Counted from the stretch's first letter, positions 22,651 to 34,299 are shown. The stretch: 64,000 bases of DNA from Ahaetulla prasina (GCF_028640845.1 NC_080539.1:101830554-101894553); one strand, 5' to 3'. Translations and numbers: made by a program. Notes: generated by a model not told the origin, from the sequence alone.

Positions 22651-24263
22651 GTTTTGAATTTGGAGAGCGCCGGCAGCTAGAGGGCGAATCCATCGGCGAC
22701 TACATGGCCGCCCTGCGGAAAGCCTCCAAAGACTGTGGGTACCGAGACCTGGACGAGGTGCTGCTGGAGCAACTCATCAGGGGGGTCCGAGACATGCGTT
22801 TGCGGAGGCGGCTGCTATCGAAAAGCAACCTGACGCTGGCAAACGCCCTGGACGAAGCCAGAGCGCATGAAATGTCCACCCAAGCGGCGGAGACATTGCA
22901 AAAGCCCCTCACACCAAAGGCGAGCACAAAGTCAACCCCGGTACACCAAGAAGAGATCCAGACCGAATCCGACGGAGAGGATGAGGAAGGGGTCTGCCGA
23001 ACCGAGAAACGCGGCAAAGAGGACCGGGACGAATGCGGAAGTTGCGGAGGTCAACACCAGCGCCAACGCTGCAAGTTTAAGGACGCAACATGTCGGCGGT
23101 GCGAGAAGAAAGGGCACCTAGCTCAAGTCTGTCGAGCTCCCCAACCTTCCCGCCGAAAATTTAAAGCAGCCAATCAGAGCGCGGGATCAGCACGGCGACC
23201 CGCGATTGGCTCAAACAAAAAAGGCGCGGATTCGAACCAAACGACTGTGGTCATAGGCCGCGCCTCGACCCGAGTGGAGAAGAAGATCTTCACCAAACCC
23301 AAAATAGAAGGAGTACGGTGCCGACTCGAAGTGGACACCGGGTCAGCAATCACCAACATGTCCTGGGACACTTTGGCGAAGTCACTGCCATCAGTCGCGA
23401 AGCGCCACCTGCAAACACAACGGCTACGAGTCCACGACTATCAAGGGAATCGAATCCCTGTTCGAGGGACCACCTCTGTCCGAGTCGAGTACGGACCACA
23501 CAGGAAGACCCTGCCCATCACGATCGTCGAAGGGACCCTACCGAGTTTGTTGGGACTAGACTGGTTTCGTGCACTGGGCACGGGAGTGACTGGCATCTAC
23601 AGAAGTGACTGTAACCTGAAAGACATGCTAATGAACGAGTTCGAAGATGTTTTCAAGGACTGCCTGGGCAAGTACAAGGGGACCCCTATCTCCTTCAACT
23701 TAGATCCCCAGGTAGCTCCCATTAGGTTAAAGGCAAGAAGAGTCCCTTTTGCCCTTAAACCTAAAATTGACAAGGAGCTAGATAAGCTCATAAATCAGGG
23801 AATTTTGGTGCCAGTCGACCACGCAAAGTGGGAGACGCCAATCGTCACCCCAGTAAAACCAGACGGGTCAATTAGAATCTGCGCTGACTACAAGGCGACG
23901 CTAAACAAAGCCTTACAGAAAAGCGCTTACCCAGTTCCCGTGGTGCAACACTTGCTGCACTCTTTGGGGCAAGGGCAAGTCTTTGCAAAGTTAGACTTGG
24001 CTCAAGCCTACCAACAACTGCCCGTAGACGCCAACACAGCCGAAGCCCAAACGATTGTAACTCACAGGGGGGCATTCAAGTGTACCCAATTACAATTTGG
24101 GGTGAGCGTGGCACCAGGGCTGTTCCAAAACTTAATGGAACGACTTCTGCAAGGGCTCCCAGGGGTAGTTCCCTACTTCGATGATGTATTAATATCAGCG
24201 GAAAATGTAGAGGAATTGGGGGAGCGTCTGAGAAAGGTTCTGGGCATTTTCCGTCAGCCGGAC
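22651..24263 (+). pseudogene. gag-pol: Mag-like gag-protease-RT, one frame, truncated both ends
   Basis: Gag and pol are one continuous frame here. Gag: FEFGERRQLEGESIGDYMAAL, then two CCHC knuckles at about 23031-23130 (C-x2-C-x3-H-x4-C and C-x2-C-x4-H-x4-C). Protease: LEVDTGSAITNMSWD at about 23322 with the catalytic DTG, then LLGLDWF. Reverse transcriptase: FAKLDLAQAYQQLPVD at about 23982 and the catalytic YFDDVLIS at about 24174. The frame shifts near 24255, inside the RT thumb, by what looks like one lost base. The ATG at 22617 is in foreign sequence and not a real start. Confidence 0.9.
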
Positions 24264-25030
24264 TAAAGGTTAAAGTGAACAAATGCCAGATAGGGGTAGA
24301 ACTCGAATTCTTGGGCTACCGAATAGACAAGAAAGGAATTCACCCCACTGAGAGCAAGGTCAAGGCAATCAGAAAGGCTCCAGCGCCCACAAACAAAACA
24401 GAGCTACAGGCATTCCTGGGGCTAGTGAATTTTTACGCGTTTTTTTTAAAAAACAAAGCGACCGTTGCTGAACCGCTGCATAAGCTTCTAGGGAAAAATA
24501 CTGTTTGGTCTTGGGGAAAGTCGGAAAGTAGGGCTTTCGAAGCAGTAAAAAACCTGCTCTCGAGCGATAGCCTGCTCATCCAGTATCATAGCTCATTGCC
24601 CTTAGTGCTGGTTTGCGACGCCTCCCCTTACGGGGTGGGGGCTGTGCTCAGCCACAGACTTCCAAACGGCACAGAAGCCCCTATAGCTTTCTACTCCAGA
24701 ACGATGTCCTCCACAGAGAGGAACTATAGCCAGTTAGATAAGGAAGCGCTAGCAATTGTGTCAGGGGTGAAAAAATTTCACGAATATGTTTTTGGGCGAA
24801 ACTTTGACATTGTGACTGACCACAAACCGCTGTTAGGAATACTGGCAGGCGACCGCCCAACGCCTGTGGCACTTTCGCCACGATTGACCCGATGGACTAT
24901 TTTCTTGGCCGCTTATTCCTACAAGCTGCAGCATCGACCGGGAAAAGAAGTGGGGCATGCGGACGCTAAGCAGATGCCCACTACCAGGGGCGATCAAGAC
25001 CCCACCCGGGACGCCCATCCTGCTTATTGA
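24255..25030 (+). pseudogene. pol: Mag-like RT end and RNase H
   Basis: After the frameshift: NKCQIGVELEFLGYR, then AFLGLVNFYAFFLKN in the connection, then RNase H with LVLVCDASPYGVGAVLS (first catalytic Asp), NYSQLDKEALAIV (catalytic Glu) and FDIVTDHKPLLGIL (third Asp). It ends LQHRPGKEVGHADA. A further frameshift follows around 24966-25030. All catalytic residues I can place are present. Confidence 0.88.
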
Positions 25031-25194
25031 CTCTTTGGACTCTGGCCCAGTCACATCTAAGGAAGTGGCTCGGCATCATACCGACATTATGTTAAGGACT
25101 GTACTCGGTTGGGTACAAAGAGGGTGTCTTGCCGCTAACGGTTCAAGGAATTTGTAAAAACGTGATGAGCTCTCGGCTCAAGGGGTGCCTGTTA

Positions 25195-26426
25195 TGGGGT
25201 GATCGTGGTAATCCCGGATAAATTAAGGGAAAGGTATTGGACCTCCACGAGGGTCACCCAGGGATCGTAAGGATGAAGGGGCTAGCAAGAAGCTATGTGT
25301 GGTGGCCACTCATGGACTCAGAGATTGCTGAGAGGGTAGGGAAATGCCAGGCTTGCCAAGAGTCCAGACCTCTACCCCAACGGCCCCAGTCAGGAATGGG
25401 AAAACCCCAAGGGCCCTGGTCAAGAATCCACATTGATTTTGCTGGCCCTTTCCACGGCCAAACCTTCCTAGTGGTTGTCGACGCATTCTCTAAATGGTTG
25501 GAGATCATACTCATGAAATCCACCACGGCCGAGGCAGTAATCGCACCCTGCGCCACCTATTCGCAACCCACGGGTTGCCTGACACTCTGGTGTCCGACAT
25601 AACGGCCCCACCACGGCAGCCCAGTTTGAGGAATACTTGGCAGAGGAGGGCATCCGACATGCCCTCTCTGCGCCTTTCCACCCTGCGCCGAATGGCCTTG
25701 CAGAGCGCTCCGTCCGAGCGCTAAGGAGGCATTGTCCAGGCTCAAGCCAGGTGACTGGCAAACAAAGATAGATTTCTTTCTGGCCGCTCAGCACAGAACC
25801 CCAAGCACTGCTACAGGCAGAAGCCCAGCCGAACTATTGATGGACGGAAGCTCCGGTGCCCACTTGACTGCTTGAACCCCATTACACACCAGAGGGTTAC
25901 AAGGGGAACTAGAAAACGAGAGAAATGGGCATAGGCGATCGAGTGTGGGCCCGCAACTATGGGGACGGCCCAAGTTGGCTCGCAGGGCAAATCATAAAAG
26001 CAACCGGTCCAAAGTCATACTTGGTTGAGTTACAAGACAACCGAGTATGGAGGCGCCACATAGATCAGATAAGGAAACGAATAGCTGAACAACCCCGGCT
26101 AAATGAGACAGATCATGACCAATCCTTATTTGAACCCACAGCTGACCATAACCCGGGAGGCGCAAGACTTAGCTGAGGTCCCGGAGGTCCAGCGACGCCA
26201 TCAGGTTCCCGATGGAAACAGCAGGAAAATTACAAATGTAATCCAAGGCCGGATGGCCTAGAAAAAGAGTCTGCAAGTAATCCAGGGCCCGATGGCCTAG
26301 AGAAAGAGCTGGGAGGAGCAAACAGCCCCTCCGACCAGCTCAAAACACCACCCAGAACTGAACCGCGCAGGTCTGAAAGAATTAGGAGACGCCCAGGTTA
26401 TTTGCGTGACTACGTCGAAAAATAAC
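25195..26426 (+). pseudogene. pol: Mag-like integrase, frameshifted
   Basis: H2C2 zinc-binding region from LDLHEGHPGIV to KCQACQES (about 25234-25370). Core: IHIDFAGPFHGQTFLVVVDA carries the first Asp; the second Asp lies in DTLVSD near 25590, where the frame breaks; the third acidic residue segment is also broken. The C-terminal RVWARNYGDGPSWLAGQ to KSYLVEL is intact at about 25940-26035, and the protein ends YVEK at 26424. At least four frame changes relative to the sister copy at 46759-47886. Confidence 0.88.
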
Positions 26427-26463
26427 ATGTAAATAATATGTAAATAATGGTAAAGTGTTTTCT

Positions 26464-26476
26464 GGGAGGGGAGGAG
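26464..26476 (+). promoter_or_regulatory. Polypurine tract
   Basis: GGGAGGGGAGGAG directly before the 3' LTR; it would prime plus-strand DNA synthesis. The same tract is found in the minus-strand copy. Confidence 0.85.
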
Positions 26477-26655
26477 TGTTATGTATCTTTAAATATTTTA
26501 GGCGGGAAACAAGCACGTTGCTGATTGGTTGAAGCCGCCGGTTAAACAGTATATAAAGGGTTGTTTTTCCCCAGCCAGGTTGCTGGGTTCACCATATATT
26601 AAAGAGCTGTTGTCACTACCCTGGTCTCCAGCCTCGTTACTTCCCAAACTTAACA
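26477..26655 (+). mobile_element. Mag-like 3' LTR, 179 bp
   Basis: Starts TGTTATGTATC and ends CCCAAACTTAACA. Contains TATATAAAG (TATA box) and ATATTAAAGAGC. Its R-U5 part is nearly the same as in the minus-strand copy's 189-bp LTRs, while the U3 part differs, so the two elements are separate subfamilies. Confidence 0.92.
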
Positions 26656-28307
26656 GTGTCCATATCTGGACTGCTGCCACAATTCAGACAACCCCTAGCA
26701 AACTCTTCAATTTTCTATACCTATTTGCTATCATTTACTGATCATGAAGCCTAGATATGGTTGGAAAAGTTGAAGCAGAAGGGTGCAGCCCATAGAGATT
26801 GCCAGGGAATTGCCAGGCAAAACCTTTGGGGCACTCTTTTCTTCTCCCTTGCTTCTCCTGACTAAGGGATACCAATGGAGAAAATGTTAACAACTACTCT
26901 GTGTTACTTTTCCTTCATTCATTTGCTCCTCCTTCTTTCCACATCCTCTTCCATTACACCTCCTACTCGGTGACCATATTTGAGCTTCCAAATTCCAGGC
27001 AGAAAATGGGCAGGAAACAGTATCAGGAAACTCCATTGATGATCTACAACAGCCCTTCCCTATTCAAGTTGATTTATTGAGAAAGTATGGGGGAAAGATT
27101 AGGTAGCTACTGGATCAATGAAACCACATTCCTCTGTGGTCTCCAGGAATTAATTGTATTTACACCCCCATAAAGTTTGTACTGGAACACCTCCCTGATT
27201 CATGTACTTTCTTATTAAACATAGTCCAGGATTAGAGCTGCAAAATTCTGGATGACCACCCAGTGGCAGCAAAGACAAACAGGAGTTTGCAGATCTGATA
27301 GCCTTGCATTGTCTGATCTGACCAGGATCTCTAGCAGAAAATAATTGCATTATCTTTTCACTGAAGAATCCAGTGATTTGGAGACCCTCCATCTGCAAAT
27401 CATCCTCTGTCACTGAGTTATGGCTGATACCTTACAGCACTTAATTTATATGTTTATTCAGATAAAACCAACAATAAAATAAAATGAATGTGTGACAGAA
27501 TAATCAGGGAATGTTTAATGCCCTTGAAATATCTGAAATATTTAAGTTAGCTAAATGGCAAAAGATCTTCCACTGACCATCCAATCTTCTTCACTCATTG
27601 TCTCACTCTCTACCTATCTATTATCTAATAAATGTAAAAGTTCTTCACTGCCAAAACAGCCTGATGGGGATTTAGCACACTGACAGAGATTACCACAACA
27701 TTTAATACGCCAAGCATGATCATATTATGTAATTACATACTCTGACTTCTCATTTTGGAGACTGGATTGTGAATAAATATACTGTAGTACTGTGAGAGGT
27801 AGTGTCTATGGAGGGGAACCTGGAGTGATGGATTATAGGTAGTAGTTGACATGCAACCACAATTGGGACTAGAATTTCCATTGATAAGCAAGGCAGTCGT
27901 TGTGCATCACGCCAAATTTCATGATTCTTTTTGCTAAGCAAATCACTGCAAACTGTTAAGTGAATCATACAGTTATTAAGCAAACACAACTCCTCCCATT
28001 GACTATGCTTGTCAGAAGCCAAGCATAAGGTTGCAAATGATGATCACATGACCCCGGGATACTATAACCATTGTAAATACATGCCAGTTTCACACACCCA
28101 AACTTTGATTCTATGATCATGAGGATGCTGCTATGGTTGGAAGTTTGAGGATCGGTTGTAAATCGTTTCCTAGGAAGGAGGCAGATTCCAGAAAAAGGGG
28201 TGAGACAAGAGGCAGCACAACTTGGCTAGAAGGTAGAAAAGGGGAGTTAGGATAGCCGCTCCCTAGAATGTCCCAGGGTATATCCATTAGGCTGAGCATA
28301 GTAAGGG

Positions 28308-28808
28308 TGTCAGACCTGGAAGCCATCCTTTACAGTTGGGCCTTCAGGTTTGCCACATTTTTCTACTGTGGGAAAATGGGAGAGGGGATTGTATAGACCA
28401 TGGGTGATATATAGTCAAAATAGCATTCTTTTCTCAGAGAGTCAAGGCCATGGTGCCCTGCAGCTGCCATGAGGGGACTGGGAGGTATCTATAGTTTTGG
28501 ATGGTGCCTGTTTGGATCATGTGATGGACATGTAGGTGCTGGGAAGGGACTTGAACTTTCTTTTGGGTGGGGAGAACCTGAAAGCTTTCAGATTTGGGTT
28601 TTCCCAGATATGCCAATATGACATCATCTATAAAATGGAACTTTGAGGAATTTCAGGCCTTGGAATCTTCTTTCATTGGGGGTGTTACTTGGAACCCTGA
28701 CAAGTAACTTGGGTTAGTATGACAAGATTCTGCTTATTGTGTGAAAGCAAATAAAGAACTGAACTCTGGCAGAATTGTTCTACATAATTTTTAGGCTTTC
28801 GCCTGACA
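28308..28808 (+). mobile_element. Probable LTR, duplicate of 20546-21046
   Basis: Same sequence apart from a few substitutions; the TATAAAA and AATAAA motifs are preserved. Confidence 0.5.
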
Positions 28809-29010
28809 AATATTTTCATCATTAAAAGCACTCAAACTAGCTCAGCCTTATATCCATTGGATGAGAAAGTTTCATAACAGTTTCCCATTCAGATAATTTT
28901 TTGCTGCCCAACAGATATCTATTCTAGGATTGTCAGTCCTAAACCTTTCCCCCAAATGAGCACCAGCTACCTTTCATTGTCCAAGCTCTTCCTGTGTCTT
29001 CTTGCCCTAG

Positions 29011-29106
29011 CACCATCCTTTCTCACTGAAGAGAATGGAAAAGTTCCTACTGATCGTGACGGATGGAATTACATCCCACTGGGCTCAGCCATTAGATACA
29101 AATAAG
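29011..29106 (+). CDS. Possible internal exon, duplicate of 21249-21344
   Basis: Identical to the copy-1 candidate including the acceptor and donor. Identity says little, because the whole segment is recent. Confidence 0.2.
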
Positions 29107-29820
29107 GTAAGAGGTAAAGCTATGAATCATTTTGTGCCTCAGCAGAAAGAGAAAAAGCATTTTATAATCGTTTCCCATTAGCCATTGTGTTAGAGACTGG
29201 GAATGCTCCACCCTATGGGATGTTGAGGAAAGCACATCTTGGAAAGTTCAAAACATGGTAGGTGGCTGGGTTTATTACATAAAAGACACAGAAGCAGTCA
29301 GTGAAGAGGCATCAACTACACAGTAAGACTATATAACTGCTTCTAGGTGTAACAACAGCGGCCCAACTTCTGCTTTTTCATTATGGCGGTATTAAGGTTT
29401 AGCAAAGCTGGCTGAGGAACTCTGGGAGTTAAAGTCCACACGTCCTAAAGGGACCAAGGTTGGAGACCCCTGTCTTAGAAAAGCCTTCTAACCAAGGTAA
29501 AATATTGGCTGGTTCAATAAATTAAGAAAATGAAAACTTTTAGGTTTCCTATTGGACCAGACGCCAAGAGCTGTTATCTAGGTTTCCTTTCTCCTTTAAA
29601 GTAAAAGCAAAAGATGGGCTTTGTAGTCCCAGGAAACTTTCTTACATAATAGGACTTGTATTCTAGTTATTCCACAGCAAAAGCAGCTTTAGGTGCTCTG
29701 TTCTGAAAATAGTATTTTTATACTTATCTCATCTCAAGACCTCCCATCCAGATTCCCTATGATCCACGGAAGAAGAGATTTGAGATTACAAGGTCAGAGA
29801 TAGCAATTTGCTTGACCCCA

Positions 29821-31170
29821 CGTCTCCTTGGACCTTGGAGGAGGACTTACTCAAGTTTCGGGGGCGATTATATGTGCCCACAGGACCACTCCGAGCCCTC
29901 GTCATGACCCAGTGCCACGACAACCCTGCAGCAGGACATTTTGGGTTCTTCAAGACCCTCCACCTGGTGACACGGTCCTTTTGGTGGCCCAGTGCGGCAT
30001 GATATACATGCCTCGTGACATCCTGCGTGCCGTGCCGGCAAGCCAAGACCGCCACGGGGCCTCCCGGGCTCCTCCAGCCCTTGCCGACACCCGACAGACC
30101 CTGGGCGATCTCTATGGATTCCCTGACAGACCTGCCGCCGTCCCCTGGGTTCACCACGGTGCTGGTGGTGGTGGACATGCTCACCAAGATGGCACACTTC
30201 ATCCCATGCCGCGGACTGCCCACAGCCGCAAAAACGGCCCGTCTCTTTCTGCAGCACATCTTCCGCCTCCATGGTCTACCGGACAGGGTGGTTTCGGACC
30301 GCGGAGTTCAGTTCACAGCCCGCTTCTGGAAGAGCCTGATGGCGCGTTGGAGGTGCAGGTATGTCTGTCGTCATCGCACCATCCGGAGACCGGCGGGGTA
30401 CAGAGAAGGTCATCGGTATACTGGAACAGTATCTCCGTTGCTTCATCAACCAGCAACAGGACAACTGGGCGACTACCTGTCCCTGGCGGAGTTTGCTTTT
30501 AACAACTCTCAGCACACCTCTACTCAGATGACCCCGTTCTTTGCCAATGTGGGGTACCATCCGCGGCTCTTCCTCTGGCACCACGGACTCTCCTGTTCCC
30601 GAACGCAGACCTTCCTGACGGAATTGCATGCGGTCCAACAGTTGGTACGTCAGCAGCTGAATCGGGCAAGGAGGACTACAAGCGGTCCGCCGACCGCTCC
30701 CGCAACGCCCCCGCTGGCAGTTGGAGACCGGGTGTGGCTCTCCACCAAACACCTCCCGTCCGACCGACCGGTAAAGAAGTTGGACCACCGATTCATCGGC
30801 CCGTTCCCTGTCGAGGCAGTCATCAACCCGGTAGCCTACCGACTGACCCTGCCATGATCCATGCGGATCCACCCGTTTTCACCGGTCCCTTCTGGTTCCT
30901 GAGGCCACACCGAGTCCCCTTGTGCCCAACAGCACCCGTCACTGTCGCTGAGGACGGATCGGAGGAATCTGAAGTCCACAGCGTCTGAGACTCTCGCTGG
31001 CTAAAGGGTCGTTTCCAATATTTGATCGCGTGGAAGGGATACGGGACTGATTTCTCCTGGGTAGATGCCTCCGGCGTTCATGCCCCTGACCTGGTGCAGG
31101 CCTTCCATGAGCAGAACCCAGCCGACCGCATCCCGATCGTCAGCCCGGGGAAGGGCCCTGCGGTGAGGAT
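29821..31170 (+). pseudogene. pol: Chromovirus integrase with C-terminal chromodomain, frameshifted
   Basis: H2C2 region: HDNPAAGHFGFFKTLHLVT, then TSCVPCRQAK at 30017 in another frame. Core: MDSLTDLPPSPGFTTVLVVV with the first Asp at about 30110, then LPDRVVSDRGVQFTARFW with the second Asp; the segment that should hold the catalytic Glu (30338-30470) is in shifted frames. SLAEFAFNNSQH and VGDRVWLSTKHL follow. At 31009-31110 a chromodomain reads FQYLIAWKGYGTDFSWVDA. Chromodomains of such integrases bind modified histone H3 and steer insertion. At least four frame changes; no intact protein. Confidence 0.85.
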
Positions 31171-31172
31171 AG

Positions 31173-31720
31173 TGTTGTGACCCAGGTTCCTGGACCCAGA
31201 CTCCTGGACTCGGATGATTCAGAAAATGAGGAGAAGACCTGGCAAGCCCTGTTTCTCTTGAGCCCTCTCCTCCCTGGCACCCACTCAAAGGGAGGAGGAG
31301 GGGCGGCCTGCCTGATTCTCCGGCCTTCTTCTGATTTGGCAACGCCCAAGAGCAGTTTTGGAGTGACGCAAGATTACGAAGACTTGATCGACGTGCGCAG
31401 CAGCGGAAGAGTTGGGACAAAGCCAAGTCATAATTGTCATGCAGTGACATCTGCAGAGACTATAAATAGGAGGCGGGACTTCCTGGTTTTTTGTCTTGGA
31501 CAAAGCAATGAATTTGGCGCGAGCTAACTATTTCATGGAGGGAAGAATATATTCGTGAGTAATTCTGGCCTTATCTATAATTTCCTCGTTATCTCCAGAA
31601 ACTTGGCAGGCCCGTGGGTAGACGTGGCCAGGACATGTATCTATGTAAATAAAAGGAAAAAAAAAGGAAGGCCTCTGACGGACTCTTTGCTGGGAGTATT
31701 GGGGGAAGGGAAACAGAACA
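31173..31720 (+). mobile_element. Chromovirus 3' LTR (end approximate)
   Basis: Begins TGTTGTGACCCAGGTTCC a few bases after the pol end. TATAAATAGG at about 31461 is a TATA box and AATAAAAGG lies at about 31646. I place the end at AAACAGAACA (31720); it could run to about 31748. Unrelated in sequence to the 527-bp LTRs at 3834 and 10767, so a different chromovirus family. Confidence 0.65.
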
Positions 31721-32295
31721 AGACCTGAGTCCTGCAGCCCATTTTACACCAGATGTCCAGGAACTCCAACACCTGTGCAGTCCTTGTTGATCTGGGTGAC
31801 AATCAATCTGGTATGTGTAAGATACATCTCACCATATTATTTATAGGAGAGGCACTCTTCATCTGGGTCCTTTGCCCAAACCTATCCAGTATGGTTGAAT
31901 CTCTGGAACAGTTCTCATCCTTTTCAGAGCATGCAAGCCCACAACCATATCAAGGAAGTGCATTAGTACTGTTGTTCCCATCACTCAGAGGGTATGAAAT
32001 AAAAGGAAAAAGAACATGTAAGTGACCAAGTAACCAGAGCCTTCTGCATGTCAACTGGAAGAGACTTTTCACCTATTAGAAGTTGGGCAGGATTACAGTT
32101 TCAACCAATACAACTACCAGAGCATGGTCCTTGGAATGTCAAACATGAAATCTACATGGACAGAAAGCAGCATGAACCTATTTTACATACATACTGAAGT
32201 CTTTTTGAGGAGGCAACAGGATTTAGGGAGGTATGATTTCCTGTTGGCTCCAAGATTGTTTGGGAAGTACAGCTAAACACCTGAGTGAATGTGCT
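31721..32295. other. Unassigned
   Basis: No gene or named repeat seen; the 90-codon frame at 31753 has no recognisable domain. Confidence 0.45.
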
Positions 32296-32600
32296 ACTCT
32301 AGCCTTTTGTTGTTGCTGTTAGTTGCAAAATCATGTCCGACCCATCGCAACCTCATGGGCAACATTCCTCCAGGCCTTCCTGTCCTCTACCATCCTCTGG
32401 AGTCCATTTAAGCTCACGCCTACTGCTTCAGTGACTCCATACAGCCACTTCATTCTCTGTCGTCCCGTTCTTCTTTTGCCCTCTATCTTTCCTAGCATTA
32501 GGCTCTTCTCCAGTGAGTCCTTCTTTCTCATTAGGTGGCCAAAGTATTTCAGTTTAATCTTCAGGATCTGGCCTTCTAAAGAGCAGATTCTAGCCCTTAC
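32296..32600 (-). pseudogene. BovB (RTE) LINE ORF2 C-terminus and 3' end
   Basis: Minus-strand frame: KDSLEKSLMLGKIEGKRRTG, RQRMKWLYGVTEA, MVEDRKAWRNVAHEVAMGRT. This is the carboxyl end of the BovB polymerase, a family known to have moved horizontally between squamates, ruminants and others. The plus-strand start GTTGTTGCTGTTAGTTGC fits its 3' tail. Truncated at 5' as usual; one open stretch of 66 codons. Confidence 0.85.
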
Positions 32601-33530
32601 CTTATTATATGTAATAATAAGAGGCCTAAAGGCACTTTAAATATTTGTAGAATGTGTGAACCTTTTCTCAGAATACTGCAAGTTTCAAATGAAACAGAAC
32701 AATGCATTTGTCTTTAGGCTCCTGCAGCTGACTGATTGTTGGGGGAAAATCTAGAGAAAAAGAGAAGAGAACAAGAGATTGACAAATTTAACTGGCTACT
32801 CAAGGGAGCAAAATGACTGCTGTGTAGTGTCACACAGCTACTAATCCTTCAGAATCAAGTGGAACAATGTTGGGTGAGGGGGGGAGAGATGAGAATGAAA
32901 CAGAAGCTTTTTATGTCTGACTTCATAGGTCATCCACCCCATGCAATGTGCTTTTCCTGTGAATCTCTCCGCTAAGTACTTCCAGCAATAGCAGTTCAAG
33001 AACACTGAACAAGAAAAACCAACAAAGAACAAGACACAATGAACCATCAAGAAATACCACTTAGCTGGCATATTGCAGAAGCCAGAGAAGATTATCCATC
33101 TTTGCCATAAACAATTTGATGGAGTGTTCATTTTAAGCAAAATGTGGAATATTTAAAATGCGTTGCCATTGATAGGCAAGCACAGTAAGTCCAGTGTTCA
33201 GTCTTACAAGGGAGAATTAGACATTGTTAGTTTACAAATTACAAATTATTGGAGGGGGGGCCCACAATATCTTTCACCATGATGCTACATACCCAGGACT
33301 ATAAAATTTATTTCATTATAACCCCCCAACCCATTTTTTAATCTTTTACTCATCCAAAAAGGCAGCACAGGTTTGTATAAGCCGTCTCTCACACAACAAA
33401 TACAGTGTCCCATGGAAGATAGGGACAGCAGGAGTTACCAAGACAACATTACAATGGATAATAGGTATGAAAATATAGAGAATTTGCTGGAGTAGAAATT
33501 TAAGAACATCCTACTCGTTTGATTTATTTA
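32600..33530. other. Unassigned AT-rich DNA
   Basis: No gene seen; frames are short and without known domains. Confidence 0.45.
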
Positions 33531-33534
33531 AATC

Positions 33535-33735
33535 AATCAGAACAGATCTGGAAGGGACTTTGGTGGTGTTCTAGTCCAGCCTCCTGTCAGGCAGGAGACC
33601 TTATACCATTTCAGGCAAGTGACTGTCTAGTGTCTTCTTAAAAAAAAAAAAACCTCAGTGATGAAGCACCCATGACTTCTGAAGGCAAGCTGTTAATTGT
33701 CCTCACTGTTAGGAAGTTTCTCATTAATTCCAGGA
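33535..33735 (-). mobile_element. CR1 LINE 3' end
   Basis: Plus-strand text GGAAGGGACTTTGGTGGTGT, CTCCTGTCAGGCAGGAGACC, ACCATTTCAGGCAAGTGACT is the reverse complement of a CR1 3' end such as 41230-41420. Internal A-run of 13 bases at 33640. Confidence 0.75.
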
Positions 33736-34299
33736 GAAACTTCCGAATGGCTTAGAGAGCTACCCATCTCACAGCAGCGATTCTGGATGGCATAAAAGAT
33801 TGAAACCACTGTGATAACATATGCCCCACGATATCCTGTTAAAACAACAATCCCCAGAACAAAAGAGTAAATCACCACTAGAGATCAACTAACCCTCCTG
33901 CCCTAATGCTTAAGGGAACAGGCCAGTCTTCAAATCCTTACCAAAGGCTAACGGTTTCAGGTTTCTGATGGAATTTTATCGTGTAGAAAGAAAATGAGAT
34001 GGCAAACCACTGGAAACACTAGAGTGGAAAATGAGACACTTGCATATATCTCTAAGGCACGCACACTGAGTTTGACTTACACCGGCCGTATGAAATATCC
34101 ATACAGTATTATTTTCTTGGTAAGAGTGCAGGAGTGATTTACCATTACTGTTTCTGGGAATTTGATTTTTATAATTTATTTTCCAATTTAATCTATAAAC
34201 CCTAGAATTAAGTTAACCCTAGAATTTCCTGCTTGTATCGTCTCAAGCCTTAACCAAGTTTGATCCCTTTAGCTTTTCAAGATCAACCATAATCAGCTA

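Larger units (their letters stand above)
22651..26655 (+). mobile_element. Mag-like Ty3/Gypsy retrotransposon, 5'-truncated
   Basis: Order gag, protease, reverse transcriptase, RNase H, integrase, polypurine tract, 3' LTR on the plus strand. The 5' LTR, primer-binding site and roughly the first 75 gag codons, judged from the related complete copy at 46519-51082, are missing. The right edge is the last base of the LTR, and the next base opens the second 3.2-kb duplicate. If the flanking GTGTC (26656-26660) was a target duplication, its partner is not next to the element now, although GTGTC also opens copy 1 at 18880. Confidence 0.92.
26656..29820. repeat. 3.2-kb duplicated segment, copy 2
   Basis: Second copy of 18880-22072, 3165 bp, 28 bp shorter by small deletions. 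Substitutions are spread along the length, but single and double base losses cluster at about 29205-29660, many in homopolymers or dinucleotide runs. Both edges touch truncated retroelements. Confidence 0.95.
29821..31720 (+). mobile_element. Chromovirus Ty3/Gypsy, 3' part
   Basis: Starts abruptly within the RNase H-to-integrase stretch of pol, right at the edge of duplicate copy 2, and runs through integrase and chromodomain to an LTR. Gag, protease, RT and the 5' LTR are absent. GC-rich compared with its flanks, as expected for a fairly recent element. Confidence 0.85.

Noticed and set aside
22617..24266. Long open frame of 549 codons as a host gene
   Set aside because: It encodes gag, protease and RT of a Mag-like retrotransposon; its first codons lie in an unrelated repeat.
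18880..29820. The 3.2-kb pair as long LTRs of one giant element
   Set aside because: The pair does not start with TG or end with CA at matching places, and the sequence between is not one element's coding region.
29828..30502. Plus-strand frame of 224 codons beside the integrase
   Set aside because: It is mostly the wrong frame of the chromovirus pol; the integrase motifs read in the neighbouring frame.
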